Assembly (NCBI GenBank): GCA_021774205.1
Contig: JAJFJI010000135.1
Span: 1-5,590, forward strand
Length of the DNA: 5,590 nt
Direction of reading: 5' to 3'
DNA from: Nitrosomonas sp.
GTDB lineage: Bacteria > Pseudomonadota > Gammaproteobacteria > Burkholderiales > Nitrosomonadaceae
Part shown: positions 1 through 5,590 of the stretch, one piece after another
How the letters are laid out: every line of letters begins with the position of its first letter
Numbering within the stretch: position 1 is the first letter of the stretch
Made by a program: the position numbers and the translations under genes
The notes under the pieces: generated by a model
Databases searched by the model: none
The model's input: only the letters and a program-made list of their open reading frames with translations
What the model was told of the DNA's origin: nothing

Positions 1-97
1 CTCCATGCAATCCAGCCACTTCTGTATATTTTGCACCTGTCTGGATATGCAACGTCAGGATAAGATTATTCGCGCTATCACTGCGATACCAGTTCAC
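1..97 (-). CDS. yggU: DUF167 / YggU-family protein, N-terminal part (runs off the left edge)
   Basis: The 32 visible codons read as the start of a small DUF167 protein: a WYR opening, then LILTLHIQ, GAK, TEV and GLHG, in the order and spacing of the family's first beta strands. The family is about 95-100 residues long and its biochemical role is unknown. No ATG is available. Going upstream in frame, only TTA, TGT, GGG and TTA codons precede the yggT stop, so the GTG ending at 97 is the only plausible start. It has a good AGGGTG ribosome site about six bases ahead. The gene begins 12 bases after yggT and is presumably co-transcribed with it. One oddity is that the usual proline in the family's 'QPGA' stretch is threonine here (QTGA). 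The identification rests on recalled family pattern; the C-terminal two thirds are outside the window. Confidence 0.85.
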   Translation of the reverse strand, partial: MNWYRSDSANNLILTLHIQTGAKYTEVAGLHG

Positions 98-101
98 TAA
101 A

Positions 102-107
102 CACCCT
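102..107 (-). promoter_or_regulatory. Ribosome binding site fixing the GTG start of the DUF167 gene
   Basis: On the minus strand this reads AGGGTG. The AGGG core ends six bases before a GTG codon. It lies in the 12-base gap after the yggT stop, and no alternative ATG or TTG start exists in that frame, so it supports the GTG call. Confidence 0.6.
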
Positions 108-109
108 AA

Positions 110-682
110 TCAAAGCATGGTATAAATTTTCATCTGTGCACCGGCCACTATCATTAATAGCAATTGAATAAAAATCAACACAAATAATGGCGACAAGTCC
201 ACATTAGCAATTGGCGGAATGCGTTTCCGGAAAAACCCCAGGAATGGCCGAGTGAATATGTCAAGTAACGGCGCCAGCGGGCTATTTGGATTCACCCATG
301 ACAATACTGCCTGCACAATAATCATAACCAATACGATGTAGAGCGTCATTTTGACAACTTCCACTAACGCCAACAATCCCATTACCCCGGCTGAACCCAC
401 AATATTGGCGCCAAAATTATAATCCTGTAGCATGAAAATGCTTGCAACGATAATACATTGCGCCAACCAGGCCAAAATTAACGTAGAAAGATCCATGCCA
501 GCCCAACCAGGAATAATGCGGCGTGCTGGACGCACAATAAAATCGGTTATAGCAATGAGAAATTTAGATAACTGATTGTAATAAGGGATACGTAGCAGCT
601 GAAAATAAAAACGCAACAACAATGCTAGAGAAAACAACCCAATTATAGTATCAATAAGAAAAATTAAAATCTGATCTGGCAT
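110..682 (-). CDS. yggT: YggT-family integral membrane protein
   Basis: This is a 190-residue inner-membrane protein of the YGGT family (relatives are called YlmG/YCF19). It has the two-repeat layout of proteobacterial YggT. The first half holds LLLRFYFQLLRIPYYN (21-36) and a VRPARRIIPGWAGMDLS loop (50-66). The second half repeats this as AVLSWVNPNSP (125-135) and TRPFLGFFRKRIPPIANVDLS (144-164). Each half has hydrophobic helices on both sides of the 'RP...IP...DLS' loop, giving about four to five helices in total. The molecular function is not settled; family members have been linked to osmotic or potassium stress in E. coli and to cell division or plastid division in other lineages. The ATG at 682 has an AGGA ribosome site seven bases upstream (690-693). 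The gene lies downstream of proC and 12 bases before the DUF167 gene, a common proteobacterial order. Family call is secure; function is open. Confidence 0.93.
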   Translation of the reverse strand: MPDQILIFLIDTIIGLFSLALLLRFYFQLLRIPYYNQLSKFLIAITDFIVRPARRIIPGWAGMDLSTLILAWLAQCIIVASIFMLQDYNFGANIVGSAGVMGLLALVEVVKMTLYIVLVMIIVQAVLSWVNPNSPLAPLLDIFTRPFLGFFRKRIPPIANVDLSPLFVLIFIQLLLMIVAGAQMKIYTML

Positions 683-719
683 ATGTTTTTCCTGGAAACA
701 GTAAACTAAGTAAGGATTA

Positions 720-732
720 AGCTGTACCAGCT
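720..732. repeat. Short perfect palindrome in the proC-yggT gap
   Basis: Five-base arms AGCTG and CAGCT flank a three-base centre, 37 bases upstream of the yggT ATG. The surrounding 119-base gap (683-801) is AT-rich and is the longest non-coding stretch in the window. The palindrome is not followed by a T-run on either strand, so it is not an intrinsic terminator. It could be a small operator or mRNA hairpin, or chance. I found no well-matched -35/-10 pair near it: TTGCCT 17 bases ahead of TACAGC on the minus strand is the nearest, with a poor -10. Confidence 0.3.
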
Positions 733-801
733 CAAATCTAATCAGGCAATATTATTTCGTATTCTGATTTATTAAGCATATGAATTTTTAAGTTGGCCAA
801 A

Positions 802-1614
802 CTATTTTTCACCGAACTCATCACTCAGTTCACGTGAACGCTCACTTGCTGCGTGGATAGCACTTATTATCTGGCGCTTAATATCATTTTCTTCCATGTG
901 CCGTATTGCCCGTTCGGTAATGCCGGCTTTTGAAGTTACGCGCAAACGCAGCGTCTCAACCTCTTCACTACTTTGTTCCGCCAGTTTGACCGCACCAAGG
1001 AAAGTTTGCAAACTTAATTGACGGGTCTGGTCCGCCGTTAAGCCCAATTCTATTCCCGCTTGCTGCATAGCCTCGATAAAATAGAATACATAAGCTGGGC
1101 CACTACCGGATATAGCGGTCACCGTATGCAACATTTCTTCCTGCTCAACCCACAACACAGTCCCCACAGCAGCAAGTATGCTCTCGGCGCTTTCCTTTTC
1201 TTGCTTATTTACAGCTGGCAATGCATAAAGACCTGTCACACCTGCTTGCACCAATGCGGGTGTATTGGGCATGGCACGTATTACATACTGGTATCCACCC
1301 AGCCAGCGGCTAATATCTGTGGCGCGAATACTCGCGGCAATGGAAATAATCAGTTGTTTTTTTAGAAGTGGCGCAAGTTTCCGCGTTAATTCTGCTAGTT
1401 GCTGCGGCTTAACGGCCAATATCACCACATCACTGTCTGTCACACCCACCGCAAGATCCGCCACAGCGTCTATATCAAATTCGTGTTTTATACGTGCCCG
1501 ACTTTCGGCGCTGATTTCTACTACCCGTATTTGCGAAGCAGTATAGTCCCGTCGCAACAGCCCGCCGATTAGAGCAGAAGCCATATTTCCACCGCCAATA
1601 AATGTCATGTTCAT
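802..1614 (-). CDS. proC: Pyrroline-5-carboxylate reductase
   Basis: This enzyme catalyses the last step of proline biosynthesis, the NAD(P)H-dependent reduction of 1-pyrroline-5-carboxylate to L-proline in the cytoplasm. The product is 270 residues, a normal length. The N-terminal Rossmann motif FIGGGNMASALIGGL is at 5-19, an AVKPQQ segment at 67-72 and RAMPNTPALVQAGVTGLY at 113-130. The dimerisation-domain motif ISGSGPAYVFYFIEAM is at 168-183. The C-terminal family signature at 222-241 (LRLRVTSKAGITERAIRHME) satisfies the P5CR pattern, although the common 'GGTT' core reads AGIT here. I start at the ATG at 1614 because an AAGGTGG ribosome site lies six bases before it. A TTG at 1617 would extend the frame by one codon but sits only three bases from that site; another ATG follows at 1608. 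The gene lies 38 bases after mutM, where yggS is often found in other proteobacteria. Confidence 0.97.
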   Translation of the reverse strand: MNMTFIGGGNMASALIGGLLRRDYTASQIRVVEISAESRARIKHEFDIDAVADLAVGVTDSDVVILAVKPQQLAELTRKLAPLLKKQLIISIAASIRATDISRWLGGYQYVIRAMPNTPALVQAGVTGLYALPAVNKQEKESAESILAAVGTVLWVEQEEMLHTVTAISGSGPAYVFYFIEAMQQAGIELGLTADQTRQLSLQTFLGAVKLAEQSSEEVETLRLRVTSKAGITERAIRHMEENDIKRQIISAIHAASERSRELSDEFGEK

Positions 1615-1620
1615 CAACTA

Positions 1621-1627
1621 CCACCTT
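1621..1627 (-). promoter_or_regulatory. Ribosome binding site deciding the proC start
   Basis: The minus strand reads AAGGTGG here, a strong match to the anti-Shine-Dalgarno sequence. Its spacing is three bases to the TTG at 1617, six to the ATG at 1614 and twelve to the ATG at 1608. The middle one is the best placed, so it is preferred over the longer TTG-initiated reading. Confidence 0.65.
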
Positions 1628-1652
1628 TCAAAATCTACGTCGCTTACTTTAT

Positions 1653-2483
1653 CTACCGTTGACAATTGGGGCAATAAAAACTGGAACGTTGCCCCTGCTT
1701 TATCTGCTTGATCGTTGCGCCACATTTCCGGCACGGCTGCCCGGCTTTACCATAGACCCAATATTGTTGCTGAAAATATCCCGGCTTGCCATCACTGTTA
1801 ACAAAATCACGCAAACTACTGCCGCCAGCCTCAATCGCCAGCACAAGCACCTCCTTCACTGTTTGCACCAGTTTCTTGTAACGGTTAACACCAATCCTGC
1901 CGGCAGCAATTCTGGGACTAATACCAGCACGGAACAAGGCTTCATTTGCGTAAATATTACCAATACCCACAACAATCCGATTATTCATTAGTAACACCTT
2001 AATACTAACGCGCAAGTTACGTGTTTTGTTATACAACATATTTGCGTTGAAAGCTTCACTCAGCGGCTCAGGCCCAAGGTTAGACAATAATGGGTGGCAT
2101 TTGACATCACCGGGCGCCCACAAAACTGCGCCAAAACGGCGCGGATCTCTTAATCGTAAAATTGTGCCGCTATCCAGAATCAAGTCTAAATGGTCGTGTT
2201 TTTCTGGCAATATAGTTTTTTGTGACGACGAAGCCAATAACAACCGCAGGCTTCCTGACATACCTAAATGAATAATCAAGGTACCTTTACCGCAATCGAG
2301 CAAAAGATATTTTGCTCGCCTCTTAACCGCATGAATTGGCAAACTGGTTAACGTTTTCTCCAGATCATCAGGTATTCGCCAACGAAAATTCGGATTTCTT
2401 ACAATGACGCCTGCAATATAGTGGCCAATCAAACAGGGTTCAATACCACGCCGCGTTGTTTCAACCTCTGGCAACTCCGGCAT
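1653..2483 (-). CDS. mutM: Formamidopyrimidine-DNA glycosylase (Fpg/MutM)
   Basis: This base-excision-repair enzyme removes 8-oxoguanine and ring-opened purines from DNA and cuts the strand by beta,delta-elimination. The product is 276 residues, close to the E. coli protein. It begins MPELPEVETTRRGIEP: after removal of Met1, the N-terminal proline is the Schiff-base nucleophile and the next glutamate is catalytic. The conserved lysine is at 58 (RRAKYLLLD). The base-flip wedge residues are M75 (HLGMSGSLR), R115 and F117 (DPRRFG). The helix-two-turn-helix region carries VVGIGNIYANEALF (171-184). The C-terminal zinc finger is intact, with C251, C254, C271 and C274 (CX2CX16CX2C) and the DNA-contacting R266 between them. 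All key residues are present, so it should be active. The ATG overlaps the stop codon of the upstream DUF4340 gene by one base, and proC follows 38 bases downstream. Confidence 0.98.
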   Translation of the reverse strand: MPELPEVETTRRGIEPCLIGHYIAGVIVRNPNFRWRIPDDLEKTLTSLPIHAVKRRAKYLLLDCGKGTLIIHLGMSGSLRLLLASSSQKTILPEKHDHLDLILDSGTILRLRDPRRFGAVLWAPGDVKCHPLLSNLGPEPLSEAFNANMLYNKTRNLRVSIKVLLMNNRIVVGIGNIYANEALFRAGISPRIAAGRIGVNRYKKLVQTVKEVLVLAIEAGGSSLRDFVNSDGKPGYFQQQYWVYGKAGQPCRKCGATIKQIKQGQRSSFYCPNCQR

Positions 2484-2491
2484 TAGTCCTC
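2483..2491 (-). promoter_or_regulatory. TAATG stop/start overlap with embedded ribosome site (DUF4340 gene to mutM)
   Basis: On the minus strand the last two sense codons of the DUF4340 gene (GAG GAC) supply a GAGGA ribosome site. They are followed by TAATG, in which the stop TAA and the mutM ATG share an A. The site is only three bases from the ATG, a short spacing. This arrangement favours re-initiation by the ribosome that has just finished the upstream gene. Coupling is inferred from layout only. Confidence 0.65.
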
Positions 2492-3364
2492 AAACAATAT
2501 TGGCTCATTGCTAATGTAGTATGGATCAAGTAACGATTTACCGACATTACCTGAAAAAACATACCGGATTGCTTCACCACTACGCATCAGAAATAACTCA
2601 GATCCATGCTGCAATACGTTAAACTTTATTTTCTGGCCGTTCTGCAGGCTAATTTTGATTTCTTTTTCCGCTAAGGTCGCATCATCTATATCCAAAATTT
2701 CCGAATCAAGAATAAGATTGCTGGCAGTAACCTGTTGCCATAATTCAACCCAATGATTGATTTCCGCCTGATTCAAAAGTTGCTCAGTATTTTCCGGGCT
2801 TATCATCCAATCTTCCGCCTGTTTTTTGATACTGACATCACCCAGTTCAAAACTGACAGGGGTTTCTGTCTCAGCCAGCAATGTAGGACTAACTATTTTG
2901 ATTGGTTGTGATGGCAACATAACAGCATAACGTGGAGAAACTAAAAATACACTCTCCTCTGTGGCAATATATTGCTGATTGGTAACCGGCGTCAATCCGC
3001 CAAAGTCAAAAGATTCATGATCGATAGATAACCTCACATTGGGCTTATCCAAGCTAAAACGATCCAGATCTGTTAACGAAAAACGGTGTTCACTTTTGGC
3101 AGACAAGATTTCCAGAAGTTGCGTCACTTTTTTCTCGTCAGCTCTGGCATTTATTGGTTCGGTCAGATGCCAGTGATTTTCTGCCTTCTTCAATACCATA
3201 TGCGTATCTTTATGTAAGATTTGGATGCTTCGCGCCGCTTCCGCAGACAATGATGAAATTCTATATTCCTGCACCTCATGAGATTGAGGTCTAATATAAA
3301 GAAATATCACTAAGCCAACAATAGTAGTCAGCATAATCAGATTGAGCCGGGCATGATAGGTCAT
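2483..3364 (-). CDS. DUF4340 domain protein, membrane-anchored partner of a Gld-type ABC transporter
   Basis: This 293-residue protein has a short basic N-terminus, one hydrophobic helix at about 8-24 (LIMLTTIVGLVIFLYI, 9-24) and a long polar remainder, so it should be anchored in the inner membrane with the bulk in the periplasm. The pattern matches DUF4340: a tryptophan-centred strand (ENHWHLTEP, 62-70), a helix with KKVTQLLEILSA (78-89), then VRLSIDHESFDFGG (110-123) and QQYIATEESVFLV (130-142). A similar order recurs from about 177: SIKKQAEDWMISP, INHWVELWQQVTASNL, KEIKISLQNGQKIKFNV, SELFLMRSG. This suggests an internal duplication. No enzymatic motif or lipobox is seen. DUF4340 genes typically follow GldG-like genes, and this one starts three bases after one, so it is probably an accessory part of that transporter. 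The ATG at 3364 is preferred because it keeps the basic residues before the helix, though its ribosome site is weak. Confidence 0.85.
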   Translation of the reverse strand: MTYHARLNLIMLTTIVGLVIFLYIRPQSHEVQEYRISSLSAEAARSIQILHKDTHMVLKKAENHWHLTEPINARADEKKVTQLLEILSAKSEHRFSLTDLDRFSLDKPNVRLSIDHESFDFGGLTPVTNQQYIATEESVFLVSPRYAVMLPSQPIKIVSPTLLAETETPVSFELGDVSIKKQAEDWMISPENTEQLLNQAEINHWVELWQQVTASNLILDSEILDIDDATLAEKEIKISLQNGQKIKFNVLQHGSELFLMRSGEAIRYVFSGNVGKSLLDPYYISNEPILFED

Positions 3365-3367
3365 CGC

Positions 3368-4723
3368 TTATTTTCTTCTCCGATACCACCAGATAAATAT
3401 TCCACTCGCCAGTAGAAATAATGGCAGCACAATGAGAAAACTAACGACAATCATAGTTAGCATCGATTCGCTTAAAACCAGGCGACTATCAAGCGATGCA
3501 CGTGGCTGAATAGTAATGAGTTGTTCATCACCAGCAAGCCAATTAATTAGATTCACACCAAAATCCAGATTACCGCCGTTACCCAAGTAAGTATTAGCGA
3601 GAAAATGTCCACTACCAATTACCAATACACGCTGCTCACTATCTCGCACAGAGCGACTCAGCGCGGCAGCAACACTTACTGGGCCAGCCACATCATACAT
3701 TTGATCAAAGCTAACATCGTCATCCAGGTCACCAGTTTCCACCCAGCCTTGCTGTGCAACATCAACCAGCGAAACACCATACCATTCCTCATTTTCATTA
3801 ATAGCAATCTGACGCGCAAAAGGAAATACCGTCATGTAATCAAAGTTGTTGGTAATGGCATGCTGCCCATAACTAACACCCAACGCGAAGGTAACTGGTG
3901 CTTTAAGCTCCTTTGACTGGGGATCAACCACCACACCTGGTGTAAGGGTCAATTGCAATCGCTCCGCCAATGGCAATAATCCACGCAATGATTCGTGATC
4001 TACTAGCCATAACAAATTACCACCACGATCAATATACGCGAGCAGTTTTTCCACTTCTCCTGGCAGCAAATCTTTCTGTGGTGACGCAATAATAAGCATG
4101 CTTGCATCGATTGGGACACCCTGCTCTATGACAAGATTTAGCGCCCTGCTCTTAAAACCATTGCTCAGTAGTTGTTTGCCAAACTCTCCCAAGTCATAAT
4201 TGGCATTGCCGTTGATATTACGTTCGCCATGGCCGGACAAAACCATAATCAGCTTTTCCTCGTCGCGAGCCAACCGCATGAACAGATTAGTCATTGCCTG
4301 CTCATTAATTACCGTCAAATGCTCACGTCTGCCATTATAGGTGACCACCATTTCACCGTTCACACGCACACCAGCCTGTTGCGCCAATTTTGGCTGCTCA
4401 ATTGGATCTATGAACGTAACCGTAACATCCGGCTTAATATTCTGATATAACGCAATAAAATTGCTGATTATATTACGCACATCACCGAATTGCACATCCC
4501 GGTCGGTTGCATAAACAGTGACATCAACCGGACCTGCTAATTTCTGCAATGCGGCGATGCTTCCCTGACTCAAGCTGTTACGGCTATTCTGCGTGACATC
4601 CCACTGCAGACGGGTTGCCAGCGCCAGGTAACCCAGCAGGCCAACCATCACCAATAACAAAATGACAAACAAAATATTATGCAGCAGTAAATGCCGTCGA
4701 AATTTTTTGTCAATATTAATCAT
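3368..4723 (-). CDS. GldG-family ABC transporter auxiliary protein (ABC_transp_aux domain)
   Basis: This 451-residue protein has one transmembrane helix near each end (about 14-37 and 421-445) and a large domain between them that should face the periplasm. After the first helix comes the family's WDVTQNSRNSLSQGS (41-55). The central domain holds VLSGHGERN (161-169), the 'GHGE' signature of this family, and then IIASPQKDLLPGEVEKLL (211-228), AYIDRGGNLLWLVD (229-242) and GSGHFLANTYL (370-380) with LINWLAGDEQLITIQPR (392-408). It ends in WWYRRRK, consistent with a cytoplasmic positive tail. Such proteins accompany ABC-2 permeases of the GldF type, or are fused to them; the substrate is unknown. 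An in-frame TAA sits immediately before the ATG, which rules out a longer start from further upstream. The ribosome site is poor. The gene follows the permease by 47 bases and precedes the DUF4340 gene by three. Family assignment is firm; function is not. Confidence 0.92.
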   Translation of the reverse strand: MINIDKKFRRHLLLHNILFVILLLVMVGLLGYLALATRLQWDVTQNSRNSLSQGSIAALQKLAGPVDVTVYATDRDVQFGDVRNIISNFIALYQNIKPDVTVTFIDPIEQPKLAQQAGVRVNGEMVVTYNGRREHLTVINEQAMTNLFMRLARDEEKLIMVLSGHGERNINGNANYDLGEFGKQLLSNGFKSRALNLVIEQGVPIDASMLIIASPQKDLLPGEVEKLLAYIDRGGNLLWLVDHESLRGLLPLAERLQLTLTPGVVVDPQSKELKAPVTFALGVSYGQHAITNNFDYMTVFPFARQIAINENEEWYGVSLVDVAQQGWVETGDLDDDVSFDQMYDVAGPVSVAAALSRSVRDSEQRVLVIGSGHFLANTYLGNGGNLDFGVNLINWLAGDEQLITIQPRASLDSRLVLSESMLTMIVVSFLIVLPLFLLASGIFIWWYRRRK

Positions 4724-4770
4724 TTAAATTCGTATCTCAAACTGCAGCCAGGCGGAAATTTAGTGCATGC

Positions 4771-5514
4771 CTAACCACGTAACCGTTCTCCATTCATACG
4801 ATGAATGGTTAGCACTAAAAATGTAACTATAAACAGGATGAAATAGGCAAGACTAAAGGTATCAATCATACCGCGATTAAAATGCTCATAATGCTTCAGC
4901 AGAGAAATATTGCGTGCAATGCTGTCCACATCACTAGCGACAATATCTATTACCCACAATCCCAACAATAAACCCAACGCACCGGCCGCCGCGATCGCTG
5001 GATACACAGTAAGACTGGAAACATAGAGCCCCAACGAAACAAAACAGGCAGCAATTAGCAACAAACCAAGTACGTTAGTCATGAGTAAACCAAAATCCAG
5101 TGTTCCACCTATCAGCAACGAAATTGATAATGCAGCCAGTAACGCAATCATGATAAAAAAGAAAATTATCAGACTCAGAAATTTTCCTAAGATGATGTCA
5201 GTTACAGAAATTGGTGCTGATAAAAGCAGAACCAGCGTATTATTTCGTCTTTCTTCAGCAAGCAACCGCATAGTTAACAAAGGCGTTACCATCAATACCA
5301 CAATGGCAGCCATGGAAAATACCGGCGCAACAATAATTTCCGTAATTCCTGGTGGATTAGCAATTTGTATTAATTGTGATTGTATTTCCAGAAAAGCATC
5401 TAGGCGACCCAGAAAAATCCATGCTAACACTAGCTGCGTTAACGCAAGCAACGTCCACGCCAACGGTGAAGTGAACAATACTTTTAGTTCTTTTCGGACA
5501 ATAGTTACAATCAT
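4771..5514 (-). CDS. ABC-2 type transporter permease (GldF-like)
   Basis: This 247-residue inner-membrane permease has about six predicted helices, at roughly 17-36, 62-80, 110-135, 142-166, 171-192 and 221-237. It starts with the cytoplasmic VRKELKVLFTSPLAW (6-20), typical of ABC-2 permeases. After the second helix it carries TMRLLAEERRNNTLVLLLSAPI (81-102), the hallmark 'RLxAEE...GTLELLLxxPI' coupling segment of the GldF/NosY-like group; the usual glycine before TL is asparagine here. Near the end is HYEHFNRGMIDTFSLAYF (208-225), matching the family's 'F..F..G.ID..D..Y' stretch. It should pair with the ATPase encoded just upstream, as a homodimer or with GldG-type helices completing the channel. 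The ATG at 5514 lies four bases after the ATPase stop, with a GGAAGA ribosome site inside the end of that gene at a rather long spacing of eleven bases. Confidence 0.93.
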   Translation of the reverse strand: MIVTIVRKELKVLFTSPLAWTLLALTQLVLAWIFLGRLDAFLEIQSQLIQIANPPGITEIIVAPVFSMAAIVVLMVTPLLTMRLLAEERRNNTLVLLLSAPISVTDIILGKFLSLIIFFFIMIALLAALSISLLIGGTLDFGLLMTNVLGLLLIAACFVSLGLYVSSLTVYPAIAAAGALGLLLGLWVIDIVASDVDSIARNISLLKHYEHFNRGMIDTFSLAYFILFIVTFLVLTIHRMNGERLRG

Positions 5515-5518
5515 CTGA

Positions 5519-5590
5519 TTATAAGTCTTCCGTCTGTGCTTTATTCGACGTAAGTTTCGAAAACAAAGCCTCCAGACTTATCTCACGCTG
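5519..5590 (-). CDS. ABC transporter ATP-binding protein, C-terminal tail only (runs off the right edge)
   Basis: The last 23 codons and TAA stop of an open frame are visible, reading ISLEALFSKLT followed by a short polar tail. 'SLE-hydrophobic-F-x-K-LT' is the usual ending of ATPases of ABC-2 transporters. The position four bases upstream of a GldF-like permease is where the partner ATPase (GldA-like) is expected. The Walker A, signature and Walker B motifs lie outside the window, so the call rests on this short motif and the gene context. Confidence 0.8.
   Translation of the reverse strand, partial: QREISLEALFSKLTSNKAQTEDL

Noticed and set aside
740..769. Inverted pair AATCAG...CTGATT as a hairpin
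   Set aside because: Six-base arms with an 18-base AT-rich loop are weak and common by chance; no T-run follows.
791..803. Possible terminator after proC: AGTT/AACT arms around TGGCC, overlapping the stop codon
   Set aside because: The stem is only four base pairs and is followed by a mixed TTAAAAATTC, not a T-run, so it does not meet the form of an intrinsic terminator.
1060..1546. Two plus-strand open frames of 93-101 codons inside proC
   Set aside because: They lie antisense to a clearly conserved enzyme, have no recognisable domain, and read like reverse-strand shadow protein.
1602..2271. Plus-strand open frames of 129 and 81 codons opposite mutM
   Set aside because: They are antisense to a gene with all catalytic residues intact, and their translations show low-complexity Thr/Asn/His-rich composition with no family match.
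3605..4450. Plus-strand open frames of 103 and 92 codons opposite the GldG-family gene
   Set aside because: No domain or plausible ribosome-site support; they are explained as shadows of the minus-strand coding frame.
5081..5518. Plus-strand 145-codon open frame opposite the permease gene
   Set aside because: It is the longest antisense frame, but it mirrors a hydrophobic permease, which tends to give long open Ser/Asn/Lys-rich reverse frames. No motif is seen.
3368..5590. Gliding motility operon
   Set aside because: The Gld names come from Flavobacterium, but this ATPase/permease/auxiliary set is widespread in non-gliding bacteria, and none of the motility-specific gliding genes are present in the window.

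Overview
The window is a compact, entirely minus-strand stretch of bacterial chromosome. It holds six complete genes and two partial ones at the edges. The gene content (proC next to a YggT-family gene and a DUF167 gene, and a classic MutM) points to a proteobacterium. The base composition is moderately AT-rich, with GC in the mid-forties percent judged by eye. A betaproteobacterium of the Nitrosomonas type is my best guess from the pairing of a Gld-type transporter set with mutM, but that is recall and not proof. I see no mobile elements, tRNAs, rRNAs, CRISPR repeats or signs of recent transfer.

Reading in the direction of transcription (right to left), the first block is a Gld-type ABC-2 transporter. 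It consists of the C-terminal tail of an ATPase (5519-5590), a six-helix permease (4771-5514), a membrane-anchored auxiliary protein of the GldG family (3368-4723) and a membrane-anchored DUF4340 protein (2483-3364). The spacings are 4, 47 and 3 bases, so this is almost certainly one operon. The substrate is unknown. The 'gliding' name comes from Flavobacterium and does not imply motility here.

The second block starts with mutM (1653-2483), the glycosylase that removes oxidised purines. Its ATG overlaps the DUF4340 stop codon by one base (TAATG), so its translation is probably coupled to the transporter genes. After 38 bases comes proC (802-1614), the last step of proline synthesis. After a further 119 AT-rich bases come yggT (110-682) and the start of a DUF167/YggU gene (1-97, running off the left edge). 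The proC-yggT-DUF167 order is a familiar proteobacterial arrangement, but the usual neighbour yggS is not directly upstream of proC here; mutM is.

No convincing intrinsic terminator lies anywhere in the window. The only gap large enough for an internal promoter is the one between proC and yggT, which also carries a small palindrome. The window looks mostly ordinary. Its least understood part is the Gld-type transporter with its DUF4340 partner, whose periplasmic part appears to be an internal duplication.
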